From Pseudomonas sp. Irchel s3f7 (GTDB lineage: Bacteria > Pseudomonadota > Gammaproteobacteria > Pseudomonadales > Pseudomonadaceae): a stretch of 42,908 nucleotides of DNA. Below the pieces are notes generated by a model that ran no database searches, was not told where the DNA came from, and saw only the letters and a program-made list of their open reading frames with translations. The translations under genes were made by a program, and so were the position numbers. Of the stretch, positions 33,877 to 42,220 are shown piece by piece. Position 1 is the first letter of the stretch. Every line of letters begins with the position of its first letter. The stretch covers positions 117,864 to 160,771 of the forward strand of contig NZ_FYDO01000012.1 in the NCBI RefSeq assembly GCF_900187615.1. The letters are read 5' to 3'.

Positions 33877-33906
33877 AATATATCCCGCACTGTGAGATAT
33901 GGTCAA
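33877..33906 (-). promoter_or_regulatory. Operator-bearing promoter of the cupin-GabD operon
   Basis: On the minus strand TTGACC (33901-33906) and TATATT (33877-33882) are 18 nt apart, the best box pair of the five. The 19-bp element TATCCCGCACTGTGAGATA (plus strand 33881-33899) covers the spacer and touches the -10 box. The ATG is about 115 nt downstream of the expected start site. Confidence 0.7.
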
Positions 33907-34053
33907 ATTTTGAATTGGGCGGGATGACAAGCTGGCGTTGTCGGCTTTTTCATTGGTGCTTCAGGGTAGAGATGAGCTCTATAAAGGCGGTATGAGCGGG
34001 AGTAGGGGCGTTAATAAAGCTTTTTTAGTCGGAATCCAAGGATGTCGATTGGC

Positions 34054-34082
34054 TTGACAAATCCCACAATTCGACATAATTC
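34054..34082 (+). promoter_or_regulatory. Operator-bearing promoter of the SDR-ALDH-aldolase operon
   Basis: A perfect TTGACA (34054-34059) is followed after 17 nt by TAATTC (34077-34082); CATAAT at 34075 is an alternative -10. The operator copy AATCCCACAATTCGACATA (34060-34078) starts directly after the -35 box. Its left half AATCCCACAAT is the exact reverse complement of the right half of the 11897 copy. The leader would be about 200 nt. Confidence 0.6.
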
Positions 34083-34289
34083 TATTCGCAGGTTGGTGGT
34101 TTCATCGTTTTGCATCAATCGTCGATGACCGGGACTTTTGGGGGGAGGGCGGGCAGTTGCCGGTCAGCCCCCTTGATCAGCGGTTGAGGGCGAGCAGGAT
34201 GTTTGGGTTCTGCCAGGGCCAAGCGTGACTCACAACAACTTAAAAAAAGGTCCCTGTGGCCTCACAAAAAATTCAATCCAGGAATAGAC

Positions 34290-35114
34290 ATGAGCGAATC
34301 ATCCATTACCCACGCCCCCGCCGACTCCGGCGTTCCGCTGCAGGCCCGTGATTTCAGCGTCAAGGAACTGGTTGTGATCATCACCGGTGCGGGCCAGGGC
34401 ATTGGCCGAGAACTGGCCCGGCAGTACGCGGCGGCAGGTGCCTTTCCGGTTATCGCTGATCTGAATCTCGACAAGGCGGCTTCGGTCGTGCAAGAAATTG
34501 AGGTCGCGGGTGGTCAGGCCTTGGCAGTGCAAGTCGACGTGGGTGACAAGGCCTCGGTTGACGCCATGGTCGCGCAGGTCCTGAAGGTTCATGGGCGTAT
34601 CGACGTCTTGATCAACAATGCATCCATTTTCGCAGCCTTGGAAAAATGCGCGTTCGATCAAATTCCATATCAACAATGGCAGAAGGTCCTGCACGTCAAT
34701 ATCACTGGGACCTATCTGTGCGTATGCGCCGTTGCTCAGGCCATGCGTGACGCGAAATTCGGCCGAATCATCAATATTTCCTCAGACGCCGTGCCCCGCG
34801 GCACGATGAATTACCTGCACTACGTCACGTCGAAATCGGCGCTGATCGGCATGACCAACTCGCTTGCTCGAGAGCTCGGACCACACGGCATCACTGTGAA
34901 CTGCATTCGTCCCGGTAGCGTTGCCACGGAAGTGGAGCGGGTCGCCAATCCCACAGTTGAGCTGCGTCAGCGCGCGGCAGCCTTGCAGTGCATTCCCCGT
35001 GGAATGCTGCCCACCGACCTTGTCGGAATCATGTTGTTCCTGGCCACCCCGGCGGCGTCGTTCATCACCGGCCAGACCATTGCCTGTGATGGCGGCTACA
35101 CCCACAGCAGCTGA
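34290..35114 (+). CDS. SDR-family NAD(P)-dependent oxidoreductase
   Basis: This is a 274-residue short-chain dehydrogenase with a leader of about 25 residues before the fold. TGAGQGIG is at residues 32-39, NNAS at 109-112 (the usual Gly replaced by Ser), Ser164/165 in NISSDA, and Tyr178/Lys182 in YVTSK. The end ITGQTIACDGGYTHSS is typical. AGGA lies 6 nt before the ATG at 34290; an upstream start at 34203 lacks support. It heads the operon SDR-ALDH-aldolase-ketopantoate-reductase-like protein. The substrate is probably a hydroxy or keto intermediate. Confidence 0.9.
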   Translation: MSESSITHAPADSGVPLQARDFSVKELVVIITGAGQGIGRELARQYAAAGAFPVIADLNLDKAASVVQEIEVAGGQALAVQVDVGDKASVDAMVAQVLKVHGRIDVLINNASIFAALEKCAFDQIPYQQWQKVLHVNITGTYLCVCAVAQAMRDAKFGRIINISSDAVPRGTMNYLHYVTSKSALIGMTNSLARELGPHGITVNCIRPGSVATEVERVANPTVELRQRAAALQCIPRGMLPTDLVGIMLFLATPAASFITGQTIACDGGYTHSS

Positions 35115-35155
35115 TTCCAGACGCTCGCCGCATACCAGTTGGAGGCACCCGCAAG

Positions 35156-36607
35156 ATGAAGGATTACGCCAAGTTCTATATCGACGGTGAATGGGTAGAG
35201 TCCGCAACGCCCCATCGGCAGGAGTTGATTGACCCGACCACTGAAGAGGTGTTTGCGACAGTCGCCATGGCGACCGTTGAGGAGGTGGACACCGCGGTTG
35301 CCGCGGCTCGACGGGCATTCAAAAGCTACTCGCAGTCTTCCCTCGATGAGCGTTACGACCTGATCAACCGCATCATCGAAGCCTACGAACTGCGCGTCGA
35401 TGATTTTGTCCTGGCCATTGCGCAAGAGGTGGGTATTCCTCGTAGCGCTCGGGCTCAGGTCATGGGGCCAATCGAACACATGAAGGTGGCTCGGGACCTG
35501 CTGAAAACCTATGAGTTCGAAGCTCGGATTGGCAACACGATCGTTCGCCGCGAACCCCTGGGCGTGTGTGCGCTGATCTCACCGTGGAACTGGCCAATTC
35601 AGACAACCGTCATCAAGTTGATCTATGCGTTGGCCGCTGGTTGCACGGTCGTGTCCAAGTCCAGTATCAATTCTCCGGTCAGCGCTATTTTGCTGACAGA
35701 GGTGCTGGATGCCGCGGGCGTACCCAAGGGCGTTTTCAACATGCTCAACGGCTCGGGGCGAGTGATTGGCGAGGCGATGTCGAGGCATCCCGATGTCGAC
35801 ATGGTTTCCTTCACGGGCTCGACCGGTGCCGGTGCGCAGGTAAGCGAGGCAGCTGCACGCACCATCAAGCGCGTGTGTCTGGAGCTGGGCGGGAAGTCGG
35901 CGAATATCGTGCTGCGAGACGCCGATCTCGAAAAGGCCGCACGTTGGAACGTACAGCGTTGCTTCTTCAATACGGGGCAATCGTGCCACGCACCGAGCCG
36001 CATGCTGGTGCATGAAAGCCAAGTGGAGCAGATCATTCCGTTCCTGGCTGACGAAGCAAACCAGTTCCGTCTAGGGGATCCGCGTGATCCTTCCACAACG
36101 ATGGGCCCGATTGTCAGCCAGGCTCAATTCAATAGCATTCAGCGTCACATCCAGGCGGGAATCGATGAAGGTGCACGGTTGATCGCTGGCGGTCCGGGAC
36201 GCCCCGAAGGCTTTGAGCGTGGCTTCTTCACTCGCCCTACCGTGTTTGTCGACGTGACGCCGGACATGAGTATTTGCCGCGAAGAGATTTTCGGACCGGT
36301 CCTGGTGGTGGTGCCCTATTCCTCCGAGGCGCAGGCACTGGAAATCGCCAATGACTCGCCTTATGGATTGGGTGGCTATGTATTTGGCGGGGACCGGCGC
36401 AAAGCCTATGAGTTTGCCAGCGGCCTGCGGGCCGGGCGTGTTTGCTTCAATGGCGCGGCGACTAACTCTTTGACCCCAATGGGGGGTTACAAGCAATCCG
36501 GAATCGGTCGCTCGATGGGGGTATTTGGGTTGGAAGAGTACCTGGAAATCAAGTCGGTCTATGGCTTTGAAGAAGAGGCCGCGACGCTACCGTCATTGAA
36601 GGCCTGA
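35156..36607 (+). CDS. Aldehyde dehydrogenase, copy 1 of the 35156/42221 pair
   Basis: This 483-residue ALDH has Asn145 (SPWNWP), Glu243 (LELGGKSAN) and catalytic Cys277 (NTGQSCHAPSR). The cofactor-contact stretch reads VVSKSSINS rather than the common VVKPSE, shared with copy 2 and so a trait of this subgroup. GGAGG precedes the ATG, and the leader GGAGGCACC-CGCAAG recurs before copy 2 at 42221. It follows the SDR gene by 41 nt. In the part visible in the window the two copies are about 87% identical at nucleotide level over the first 500 bp and then identical for 171 nt. It likely oxidises an aldehyde made by the SDR or aldolase steps. Confidence 0.92.
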   Translation: MKDYAKFYIDGEWVESATPHRQELIDPTTEEVFATVAMATVEEVDTAVAAARRAFKSYSQSSLDERYDLINRIIEAYELRVDDFVLAIAQEVGIPRSARAQVMGPIEHMKVARDLLKTYEFEARIGNTIVRREPLGVCALISPWNWPIQTTVIKLIYALAAGCTVVSKSSINSPVSAILLTEVLDAAGVPKGVFNMLNGSGRVIGEAMSRHPDVDMVSFTGSTGAGAQVSEAAARTIKRVCLELGGKSANIVLRDADLEKAARWNVQRCFFNTGQSCHAPSRMLVHESQVEQIIPFLADEANQFRLGDPRDPSTTMGPIVSQAQFNSIQRHIQAGIDEGARLIAGGPGRPEGFERGFFTRPTVFVDVTPDMSICREEIFGPVLVVVPYSSEAQALEIANDSPYGLGGYVFGGDRRKAYEFASGLRAGRVCFNGAATNSLTPMGGYKQSGIGRSMGVFGLEEYLEIKSVYGFEEEAATLPSLKA

Positions 36608-36621
36608 TACCCATGCTCCAT

Positions 36622-36654
36622 CCAGGGCCACGGCACTACTGTGCACAGCCCTGG
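36622..36654 (+). other. Intercistronic hairpin between ALDH and aldolase genes
   Basis: CCAGGGC (36622-36628) pairs with GCCCTGG (36648-36654), and an inner GCAC/GTGC stem closes a 4-nt loop. There is no T run. It begins 15 nt after the ALDH stop. Confidence 0.55.
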
Positions 36655-36699
36655 CAATAGTGCAGTGCTTGCCTATGAATCTTTTCAGAGAACAAAAAC

Positions 36700-37488
36700 A
36701 TGAATGCTTCGAATGCGTCACTCAGAAACGGGGTCAAAGAAAAGCTCGCCAGGGGCGAGACGGTGTATTCGATGACATCTCGGCTCGTCAGAACCTTTGA
36801 CATCGCCAGCATTGCCTATACGGCAGGTTTCGATTCGATCTACATCGACATGGAACACAGCAGCTATTCCCTGGAAGCTGCTGGGCAAGTATGCATGGCG
36901 TGTCTCGGTCTGGACGTAACTCCATTCGTGCGCGTGCCCAGCACAGACCCGCACTTCATCGCGCGCGTGCTTGACTCCGGCGCCTTGGGCATCATTGTTC
37001 CAAGTGTGCAGTCGGCGGAAGATGCCAGGGCTATCGTACGAGCGGCCAAGCATGCCCCGCTGGGCGAACGGTCGGTGGCCGGCGCGCCGCCGCAATTTCA
37101 CTATCGATCCCTGCCCGCAGTAGACGCTACGCAGCAACTCGACGACGCGACGATGATTATTGCCATGATCGAATCGTTGGAAGGTCTTGAAGCGGTTGAG
37201 GAAATCGCAGCAGTAGAAGGCGTCGACATCCTGCTGGTGGGGGCCAACGACCTCAGCAGCGCCCTCGGTGTGTCTGGCGAGATGGACCATGAACTGGTGC
37301 GTAACGCCTACAGGCGCGTGTTGAATGCCTGTCTGGCGAACAATAAGGTTCTCGGTGTAGGAGGGTTGGGCAGCCGGCCCGACTTGATCAAAGAGCTCGT
37401 GGCGTTGGGCGCACGATATGTTTCAACCGGCAACGACATCTCATTTCTTCTCGCGGCGGCGATACAGAAACGCCAACAGTTTGCATAA
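36700..37488 (+). CDS. HpcH/HpaI-family class II aldolase
   Basis: The 262-residue protein belongs to the HpcH/HpaI aldolase family, which splits 4-hydroxy-2-keto acids to pyruvate (or a relative) plus an aldehyde using a divalent metal. The catalytic set lines up with E. coli HpaI at a constant offset: His53 (MEHSSYS), Arg78 (FVRVP), Glu158 (AMIES) and Asp184 (GANDLS), where HpaI has His45, Arg70, Glu149 and Asp175. GERS at 122-125 stands in place of the usual GxRG(V). Candidate products are pyruvate plus succinic semialdehyde (HpaI-like), lactaldehyde (RhmA-like) or glyoxylate-type aldehydes. It sits between an ALDH and a reductase gene. Confidence 0.88.
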   Translation: MNASNASLRNGVKEKLARGETVYSMTSRLVRTFDIASIAYTAGFDSIYIDMEHSSYSLEAAGQVCMACLGLDVTPFVRVPSTDPHFIARVLDSGALGIIVPSVQSAEDARAIVRAAKHAPLGERSVAGAPPQFHYRSLPAVDATQQLDDATMIIAMIESLEGLEAVEEIAAVEGVDILLVGANDLSSALGVSGEMDHELVRNAYRRVLNACLANNKVLGVGGLGSRPDLIKELVALGARYVSTGNDISFLLAAAIQKRQQFA

Positions 37489-37609
37489 CCCGGCTGATCT
37501 GCAGCTAAGCCTCAACAACTATCGGTACTGCACGAACGTAGGGTGACTCAAGGCGTCCGTGCGTGATGCCTTGATTCGCCCGCTGGAGTGCGTGCAGCGG
37601 AGCAGAAGA

Positions 37610-38587
37610 ATGAAAGTTTGCATTTACGGAGCCGGCGCTGTCGGCGGGCATATTGCAGCGAGACTTGCTGAGGGGGGAGCCGAGGTTTCTCTGGTCGCTC
37701 GGGGAGAGCATTTGGCTGCTATCCGCGCAAATGGATTGCGCGTGGAAACAAAGGATGGCGTTTTCGTGAGTCAGCCAGTGGCCACCGATGATCCCTCATC
37801 GCTGGGTCGACAGGACGTCGTGGTTGTATCGGTCAAGGCACCAGCGCTTCCCGGGATTGTGGCAGGTATCAAGCCATTATTGGGCGATGAAACGTTGGTG
37901 TTGTTCGCCTTGAATGGCATTCCCTGGTGGTACCTGCAAGGCCAAGGAGGAATGCTTGAGGGGGCATCACTTCCTCGGATCGATCCGCAATCGCTCCTGA
38001 CGGCTGCCATTGCCCCCGAGCGCGTAGTGGGTGCGGTCGCTTATACCGCTTGCACGGTTACCGCGCCGGGAGTGATCAAGGCGGAAAATCCACGTAACCG
38101 GCTCATTCTCGGGCGCCCGGATGGGAAATCGGATGCGCGCCTGGATGCTTTGGCCGAGTGTTTGATCAGAGGGGGGCTGGAAATTGAAGTCACCGACAGG
38201 ATACGGGACGCTATCTGGACTAAGCTGGTCATCAATCTGACGGGTGGATCGCTGGCCATTCTGACTGCGTCGACGATGAAGCAAGCCCTGGCTAGCCCAG
38301 CAATTTCGAAAACTGCCCAGGCTATGGCAAACGAGGCTGCCTCGATTGCTCGGAAGCTGGGATGCGACCCGGGAGATGTCGAGGAGGGGCTTCGTCGATT
38401 GGCCGTTTCGACGCATAAACAAAGCATTCTTCAAGACCTCGAGCTGGGGCGCTCAATGGAAGTCGACACGATACTCAGGGCCCCGCTGGAGCTCGCACGG
38501 CTGGCTGATGTCGAGACGCCTGCGCTTGATCTGGTGGTTGACCTGGCTGTGCAGCGGGCGAAAGCCGCCGGTCTGTACGACAACTAA
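37610..38587 (+). CDS. Ketopantoate-reductase-family protein (PanE/ApbA type)
   Basis: The 325-residue protein has the NADP-binding motif GAGAVGG at residues 7-13, VSVKAPALPGI, and a C-terminal helical domain with the catalytic-type Lys and Asn (IWTKLVINLTGGSLAILT) and a late Glu region (MEVDTILRAPLE). That is the 2-dehydropantoate 2-reductase fold. In a catabolic operon after an aldolase it more likely reduces, or oxidises in reverse, another 2-keto/2-hydroxy acid than makes pantothenate. GGAG lies 7 nt before the ATG at 37610; the earlier frame start at 37559 adds an unlikely leader. It is the last gene of the operon. Confidence 0.87.
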   Translation: MKVCIYGAGAVGGHIAARLAEGGAEVSLVARGEHLAAIRANGLRVETKDGVFVSQPVATDDPSSLGRQDVVVVSVKAPALPGIVAGIKPLLGDETLVLFALNGIPWWYLQGQGGMLEGASLPRIDPQSLLTAAIAPERVVGAVAYTACTVTAPGVIKAENPRNRLILGRPDGKSDARLDALAECLIRGGLEIEVTDRIRDAIWTKLVINLTGGSLAILTASTMKQALASPAISKTAQAMANEAASIARKLGCDPGDVEEGLRRLAVSTHKQSILQDLELGRSMEVDTILRAPLELARLADVETPALDLVVDLAVQRAKAAGLYDN

Positions 38588-38597
38588 GTTCGGTAAA

Positions 38598-38621
38598 GCC
38601 CGCGCCGATGCCCGGCGCGGC
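38598..38621. terminator. Hairpin between convergent reductase and LysR genes
   Basis: GCC plus GCGCCG (38598-38607, one bulged C) pairs with CGGCGCGGC (38613-38621) around a 5-nt loop. It has no T run but lies right after the stop at 38587. Confidence 0.5.
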
Positions 38622-38733
38622 AACCTCATTAGTGATTGGTATGAGTCGGTCTCTACTGATCGGGACCTGCCCCTGAGTGCCCCTGCATGGCACTTTCAGA
38701 TGCGAAGAAGGAAGAGGCTCAGAGCGTCGGTGA

Positions 38734-39627
38734 CTATCCGGGGTACCGTAACTCATCGATTAGAACCTGCATCGCCCGAGACTTCTCGCGCTCGCTTGAG
38801 TAGTAAAGGTGCAGTCCCGGAAATGTTCTCCACCAGGCTTCCATGACAGGGACCAGGGTGCCATCAACCAGATGGGGATGGGCGATGTCCTCGGGAACAT
38901 AGGCCAGTCCGAAACCCGATACAGCGGCATCCAAAATCTGATTGATGCCATTGAATACGAGCCTGCCTTTGACTCTCGTATTGATTTCCTGGCCGTCTTT
39001 TTCCAGCTCCCACGCGTACAGGCCTCCACGTGTTGGCAGGCGCATATTTATACATTCATGTTCCATGAGGTCCTGAGGTCTGGTGGGCATGGCACGAGAC
39101 TCCATGTAGGACGGCGCGCCCACCATTACAAAACGCATGTCGGGAGCGATACGAACGGCTTCGATCCCGTTTGCCAATCCGTCCCCGAGCCGGATGCCAA
39201 AGTCGAAATGGTCGGCCACGATGTCCGTCAAGCCATAGTCGATAACGACTTCTACACTTATTTGTGGGTATTTCGGCAGGGCTTGCGCCAATTTCGGCCA
39301 AAGAACCGTTTCGATGACATGGTCGGTTGCGGTGATGCGAATGTTACCGGCGGGGGTGTCGCCAAGTTCGGCCACGGCGATCAGTTCGGTTTCGATTTCC
39401 CGTAACCGCGGTTCAACGGTATTGAGCAGACGTTCACCGGCCTCGGTAACGGATACGCTGCGGGTCGTTCGAGTGAGCAGACGTACCCCGACCCGAGCTT
39501 CCAGTCTCTGGATGCTATGACTGAGCATCGATTGAGAGATTCCCAGCTGGGAGGCCGCTCGCGTGAAACTTTGCTCTCGTGCAACTGCAATGAGCGCGAG
39601 CAGGTCGCTGTAGTGTTCCTTTGCCAT
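38734..39627 (-). CDS. LysR-family transcriptional regulator
   Basis: The protein is 297 residues. It starts with DLLALIAVAREQSFTRAASQLGISQSMLSHSIQRLEARVGVRLLTRTTRSVSVTEAGERLL, a classic LysR helix-turn-helix of the DhcR/PA-type subgroup with the TRTTRSV motif, followed by an effector domain. It is divergent from the reductase-GMC-ALDH operon at 39817, which it probably regulates. A fragment homologous to its DNA-binding region persists as a relic at 5083-5244. Confidence 0.92.
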   Translation of the reverse strand: MAKEHYSDLLALIAVAREQSFTRAASQLGISQSMLSHSIQRLEARVGVRLLTRTTRSVSVTEAGERLLNTVEPRLREIETELIAVAELGDTPAGNIRITATDHVIETVLWPKLAQALPKYPQISVEVVIDYGLTDIVADHFDFGIRLGDGLANGIEAVRIAPDMRFVMVGAPSYMESRAMPTRPQDLMEHECINMRLPTRGGLYAWELEKDGQEINTRVKGRLVFNGINQILDAAVSGFGLAYVPEDIAHPHLVDGTLVPVMEAWWRTFPGLHLYYSSEREKSRAMQVLIDELRYPG

Positions 39628-39816
39628 TCATCATTCTCTGCGTGGGGGCGAATACTGTATCAGCTCAAGCGCCCGCGCCAAGGATCTATGTTCATGAGCT
39701 GGCCATGCCGATCGTGTAGGGGATTAATCAATTTGGATCATACCTCTATTCGCCGTCGAGCCTTTCACCCGAACGCCATCCGTGTTTTTAATCGAAAAAA
39801 TAGCAAGAGGCCTTTC
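39628..39816. promoter_or_regulatory. Divergent LysR - reductase/GMC/ALDH control region
   Basis: This 189-bp spacer separates divergent starts. The stretch near 39721-39750 is AT-rich and contains ATTAATCAAT. The 19-bp operator motif is not present in full (only GGGGATT at 39719-39725). No clear -35/-10 pair could be assigned. Confidence 0.4.
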
Positions 39817-40491
39817 ATGAGAATCGGAATCCTGGGCTCCGGCCGAATGGGCAGTCATCTGGGCACCATGTTCGCCCGGGTTGGCCATGAGGTCTCCTTC
39901 AGTTACTCGCGTAATCAGCAGAAACTTTCCGATCTGGCTGCGTCGGCAGGTAAAAATGCACAGGCCAGCACACCGGCAGACGCGGCATTAAATGCTGACT
40001 TGGTCCTCCTGGCTGTGCATTGGCTTCAAGTGCCTGACGTCCTCAGCCAGGTGGATGACTTGAGCGGCAAAATCGTCATGACCTGCTGCAATCCTTTAAA
40101 CGAAGAGGACACCGAGCTTGTCATCGGCCACACGATTTCCGGTGCGGAAACGCTGGCACAGATGATACCTGGGGCCCATGTCGTTGCGGCCTTCCAGTCG
40201 ACGCCCAGTGAAGTTCTGTTCGATGTGTTCGCGGCCAGGGGCGAGGCGTTACGTCCCAGTTTGATCTTCTGTGGCGAGGACGAAGCCAGTAAAGCCACAG
40301 TTTCGGATCTTATCAGTCAGGTGGGCTTTGATCCGGTGGACGCTGGGGCTCTGAAGGTTGCCCGTTATATAGAGCCTTTCGCGATGCTCTCCGCAGTGTT
40401 GGCTTACGAAACGGACCAGGGGCCCGAATGGGCTTATCGCTTCGAGCGTTTTGACAGGTTGTTCAAAGGCACTTCCCGCGTCGGGAAATAG
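39817..40491 (+). CDS. NAD(P)-binding F420-reductase-like protein
   Basis: The 224-residue protein has the Rossmann motif GILGSGRMGSHLG at its start, then VSFSYSRNQQKLSDLAA, DLVLLAVHWLQVPDVL and KIVMTCCNPL, which is the layout of the NADPH-dependent F420 reductase-like (NADP_F420) family. Pseudomonads do not make F420 in quantity, so relatives here probably act as NADP oxidoreductases on other small molecules. AGAGG lies about 7 nt before the ATG at 39817; the longer frame from 39517 would overlap the divergent LysR gene. It heads the operon with GMC copy 2 (16-nt gap) and ALDH copy 2. Confidence 0.8.
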   Translation: MRIGILGSGRMGSHLGTMFARVGHEVSFSYSRNQQKLSDLAASAGKNAQASTPADAALNADLVLLAVHWLQVPDVLSQVDDLSGKIVMTCCNPLNEEDTELVIGHTISGAETLAQMIPGAHVVAAFQSTPSEVLFDVFAARGEALRPSLIFCGEDEASKATVSDLISQVGFDPVDAGALKVARYIEPFAMLSAVLAYETDQGPEWAYRFERFDRLFKGTSRVGK

Positions 40492-40507
40492 CGGGAGGAG
40501 CGGGTAC

Positions 40508-42148
40508 ATGCAGATTTATGATTACATCGTTGTCGGTGCCGGTTCTTCGGGCTGTCCGGTTGCGCGCGGTTTGTCTGACGATCCCCGGAACAACGTCCTG
40601 CTTATTGAGGCGGGACCTGCTTCAGATCGTTTCTGGGTCAATACGCCCGCGGGAATGGGCAAGCTCTATTTCAATAAGTCATTGAACTGGAATTTCCGCA
40701 CCTCGCCAATGGAGAAGCTTCAAGGGCGTCGGATGTACTGGCCTAGGGGCAAATTGCTCGGTGGATCCAGCTCCATCAACGGCATGGTATTCATCCGAGG
40801 TCACCAAAAAGATTTTGACGGCTGGCGTGCCTTGGGCAACCCAGGCTGGGGGTATGAAGATGTCTTGCCGTATTTCAAAAAGATGGAGCACTTTGAGCGG
40901 GGCGGCGATGAATATCGCGGAGCGAATGGTCCGCTATGGATCAGTGATCCGGTCGTCAAAGAAAAGAGTAGCTACGATTTTATAGAGGCCGCTAACCGTA
41001 TCGGTATCCCGGTGACCGAGGACATGAACGGCGCCTTGCACGATGGCGTAGGTTTCATGCAGCACAACATCCAGGACGGGCAACGGATGTCGACTTACCG
41101 GGCATTTATCGAGCCTGTCATTGAACGGCCGAACCTGACGGTTCGAACCGGATGCGAGCTGCAGCGCGTTTTATTCGAGGGGCGTACCGCTGTCGGTATA
41201 GAGGTTTTGAAGAGTGGCCGTTTGGAGCGTATCTATGCGGCGCGCGAAGTGATTCTGTCAGCAGGCTCGCTGAAGACACCGCAGATGCTGATGTTGTCCG
41301 GCATCGGCCCAAGGGCTGAACTGGAAAAACACGCAATTCCCGAAGTTCTGAATTCCCCAGGAGTAGGGCAAAACCTGCAGGATCATTTTTATATTCACAC
41401 AGCCTTCCGTTGCACCCCAGACAGTTCGTACAACGCCAACCTCGTAGGCCTGCGAAAGTACTGGGAAGGCTTCCGTTACCTGATGACCCGCAAAGGGTAT
41501 CTTGCCCTTGGCTCTTCCCAGGTCGCGGCGTTTGTTAAAAGTAGCCCGGACGAGGACTACGCTGATCTCCAAATCAGCTTTCGGCCCATGACCTTTCAAT
41601 ACTTCCCTGACGGCACGGTTGACGTTGAAAAGCATCCCGGGCTCGGGGTGTCGGTCTATCAGTTGCGTCCCAGCACCACGGGAACAGTGACGCTGCGCTC
41701 AACCAACCCGTCTGACCCGGCCGATTACACACCAAATTTCCTGAGCAGCGATTACGACATCAATGCCGTGATCAGTGGTGTGCGCTGGATACGCAAAATC
41801 ATGAACAGCGAGCCCATCAAGTCTCGCGTGGTTTCGGAAGAATTGCCGGGGCCCCACATTCGTACCGATGAAGATATCTACAACTATCTGGTCGAAACCG
41901 GCAATTCGGCCCACCACCAGGGCGGCACCTGCAAGATGGGTAACGACGCGATGGCGGTGGTGGACGAACGACTGCGTGTCCGCGGTATCGAGCGACTGCG
42001 GGTGGTGGATGCCTCGATCATGCCATTCATCACGTCGGGCAACACCAATGCGCCGTCCATCATGATTGGTGTGAAAGCCGCCGACCTGATTCGTGAAGAT
42101 GCAATGGCTCGCCGGGCAAGCAGTTCGCCGGTCGAAACTGTTGGTTGA
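40508..42148 (+). CDS. GMC-family FAD oxidoreductase, copy 2
   Basis: The 546-residue flavoprotein is about 95% identical to the GMC enzyme at 13374. The FAD motif GAGSSG (10-15), the GMC signature region, AHHQGGTCKMG and GNTNAPS are all kept. About 26 residues differ, most before residue 300 and in the last ten; some 117 consecutive residues in the middle (from RCTPDSS to SSDYD) are identical. Substitutions such as TGW to TAF near 300 and PVVLD to PEVLN could change substrate preference. GGAGGAG precedes the ATG. Homology with copy 1 starts at the ATG and runs about 45 nt past the stop. Confidence 0.93.
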   Translation: MQIYDYIVVGAGSSGCPVARGLSDDPRNNVLLIEAGPASDRFWVNTPAGMGKLYFNKSLNWNFRTSPMEKLQGRRMYWPRGKLLGGSSSINGMVFIRGHQKDFDGWRALGNPGWGYEDVLPYFKKMEHFERGGDEYRGANGPLWISDPVVKEKSSYDFIEAANRIGIPVTEDMNGALHDGVGFMQHNIQDGQRMSTYRAFIEPVIERPNLTVRTGCELQRVLFEGRTAVGIEVLKSGRLERIYAAREVILSAGSLKTPQMLMLSGIGPRAELEKHAIPEVLNSPGVGQNLQDHFYIHTAFRCTPDSSYNANLVGLRKYWEGFRYLMTRKGYLALGSSQVAAFVKSSPDEDYADLQISFRPMTFQYFPDGTVDVEKHPGLGVSVYQLRPSTTGTVTLRSTNPSDPADYTPNFLSSDYDINAVISGVRWIRKIMNSEPIKSRVVSEELPGPHIRTDEDIYNYLVETGNSAHHQGGTCKMGNDAMAVVDERLRVRGIERLRVVDASIMPFITSGNTNAPSIMIGVKAADLIREDAMARRASSSPVETVG

Positions 42149-42220
42149 ATCGGCGGGTACCGTGTTGCCACCTGTCACGAAAATCCTCACCGAATAACAA
42201 CAACTGGAGGCACCAGCAAG

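Larger units (their letters stand above)
33756..34289. other. 534-bp divergent regulatory region
   Basis: This region lies between the divergent cupin and SDR operons. It holds two operator-bearing promoters pointing outward (33877-33906 minus, 34054-34082 plus) with about 147 bp between their -35 boxes. I see no gene in it. Confidence 0.65.

Noticed and set aside
39719..39737. Sixth operator copy upstream of 39817
   Set aside because: Only GGGGATT matches; the left half is missing at the required distance.
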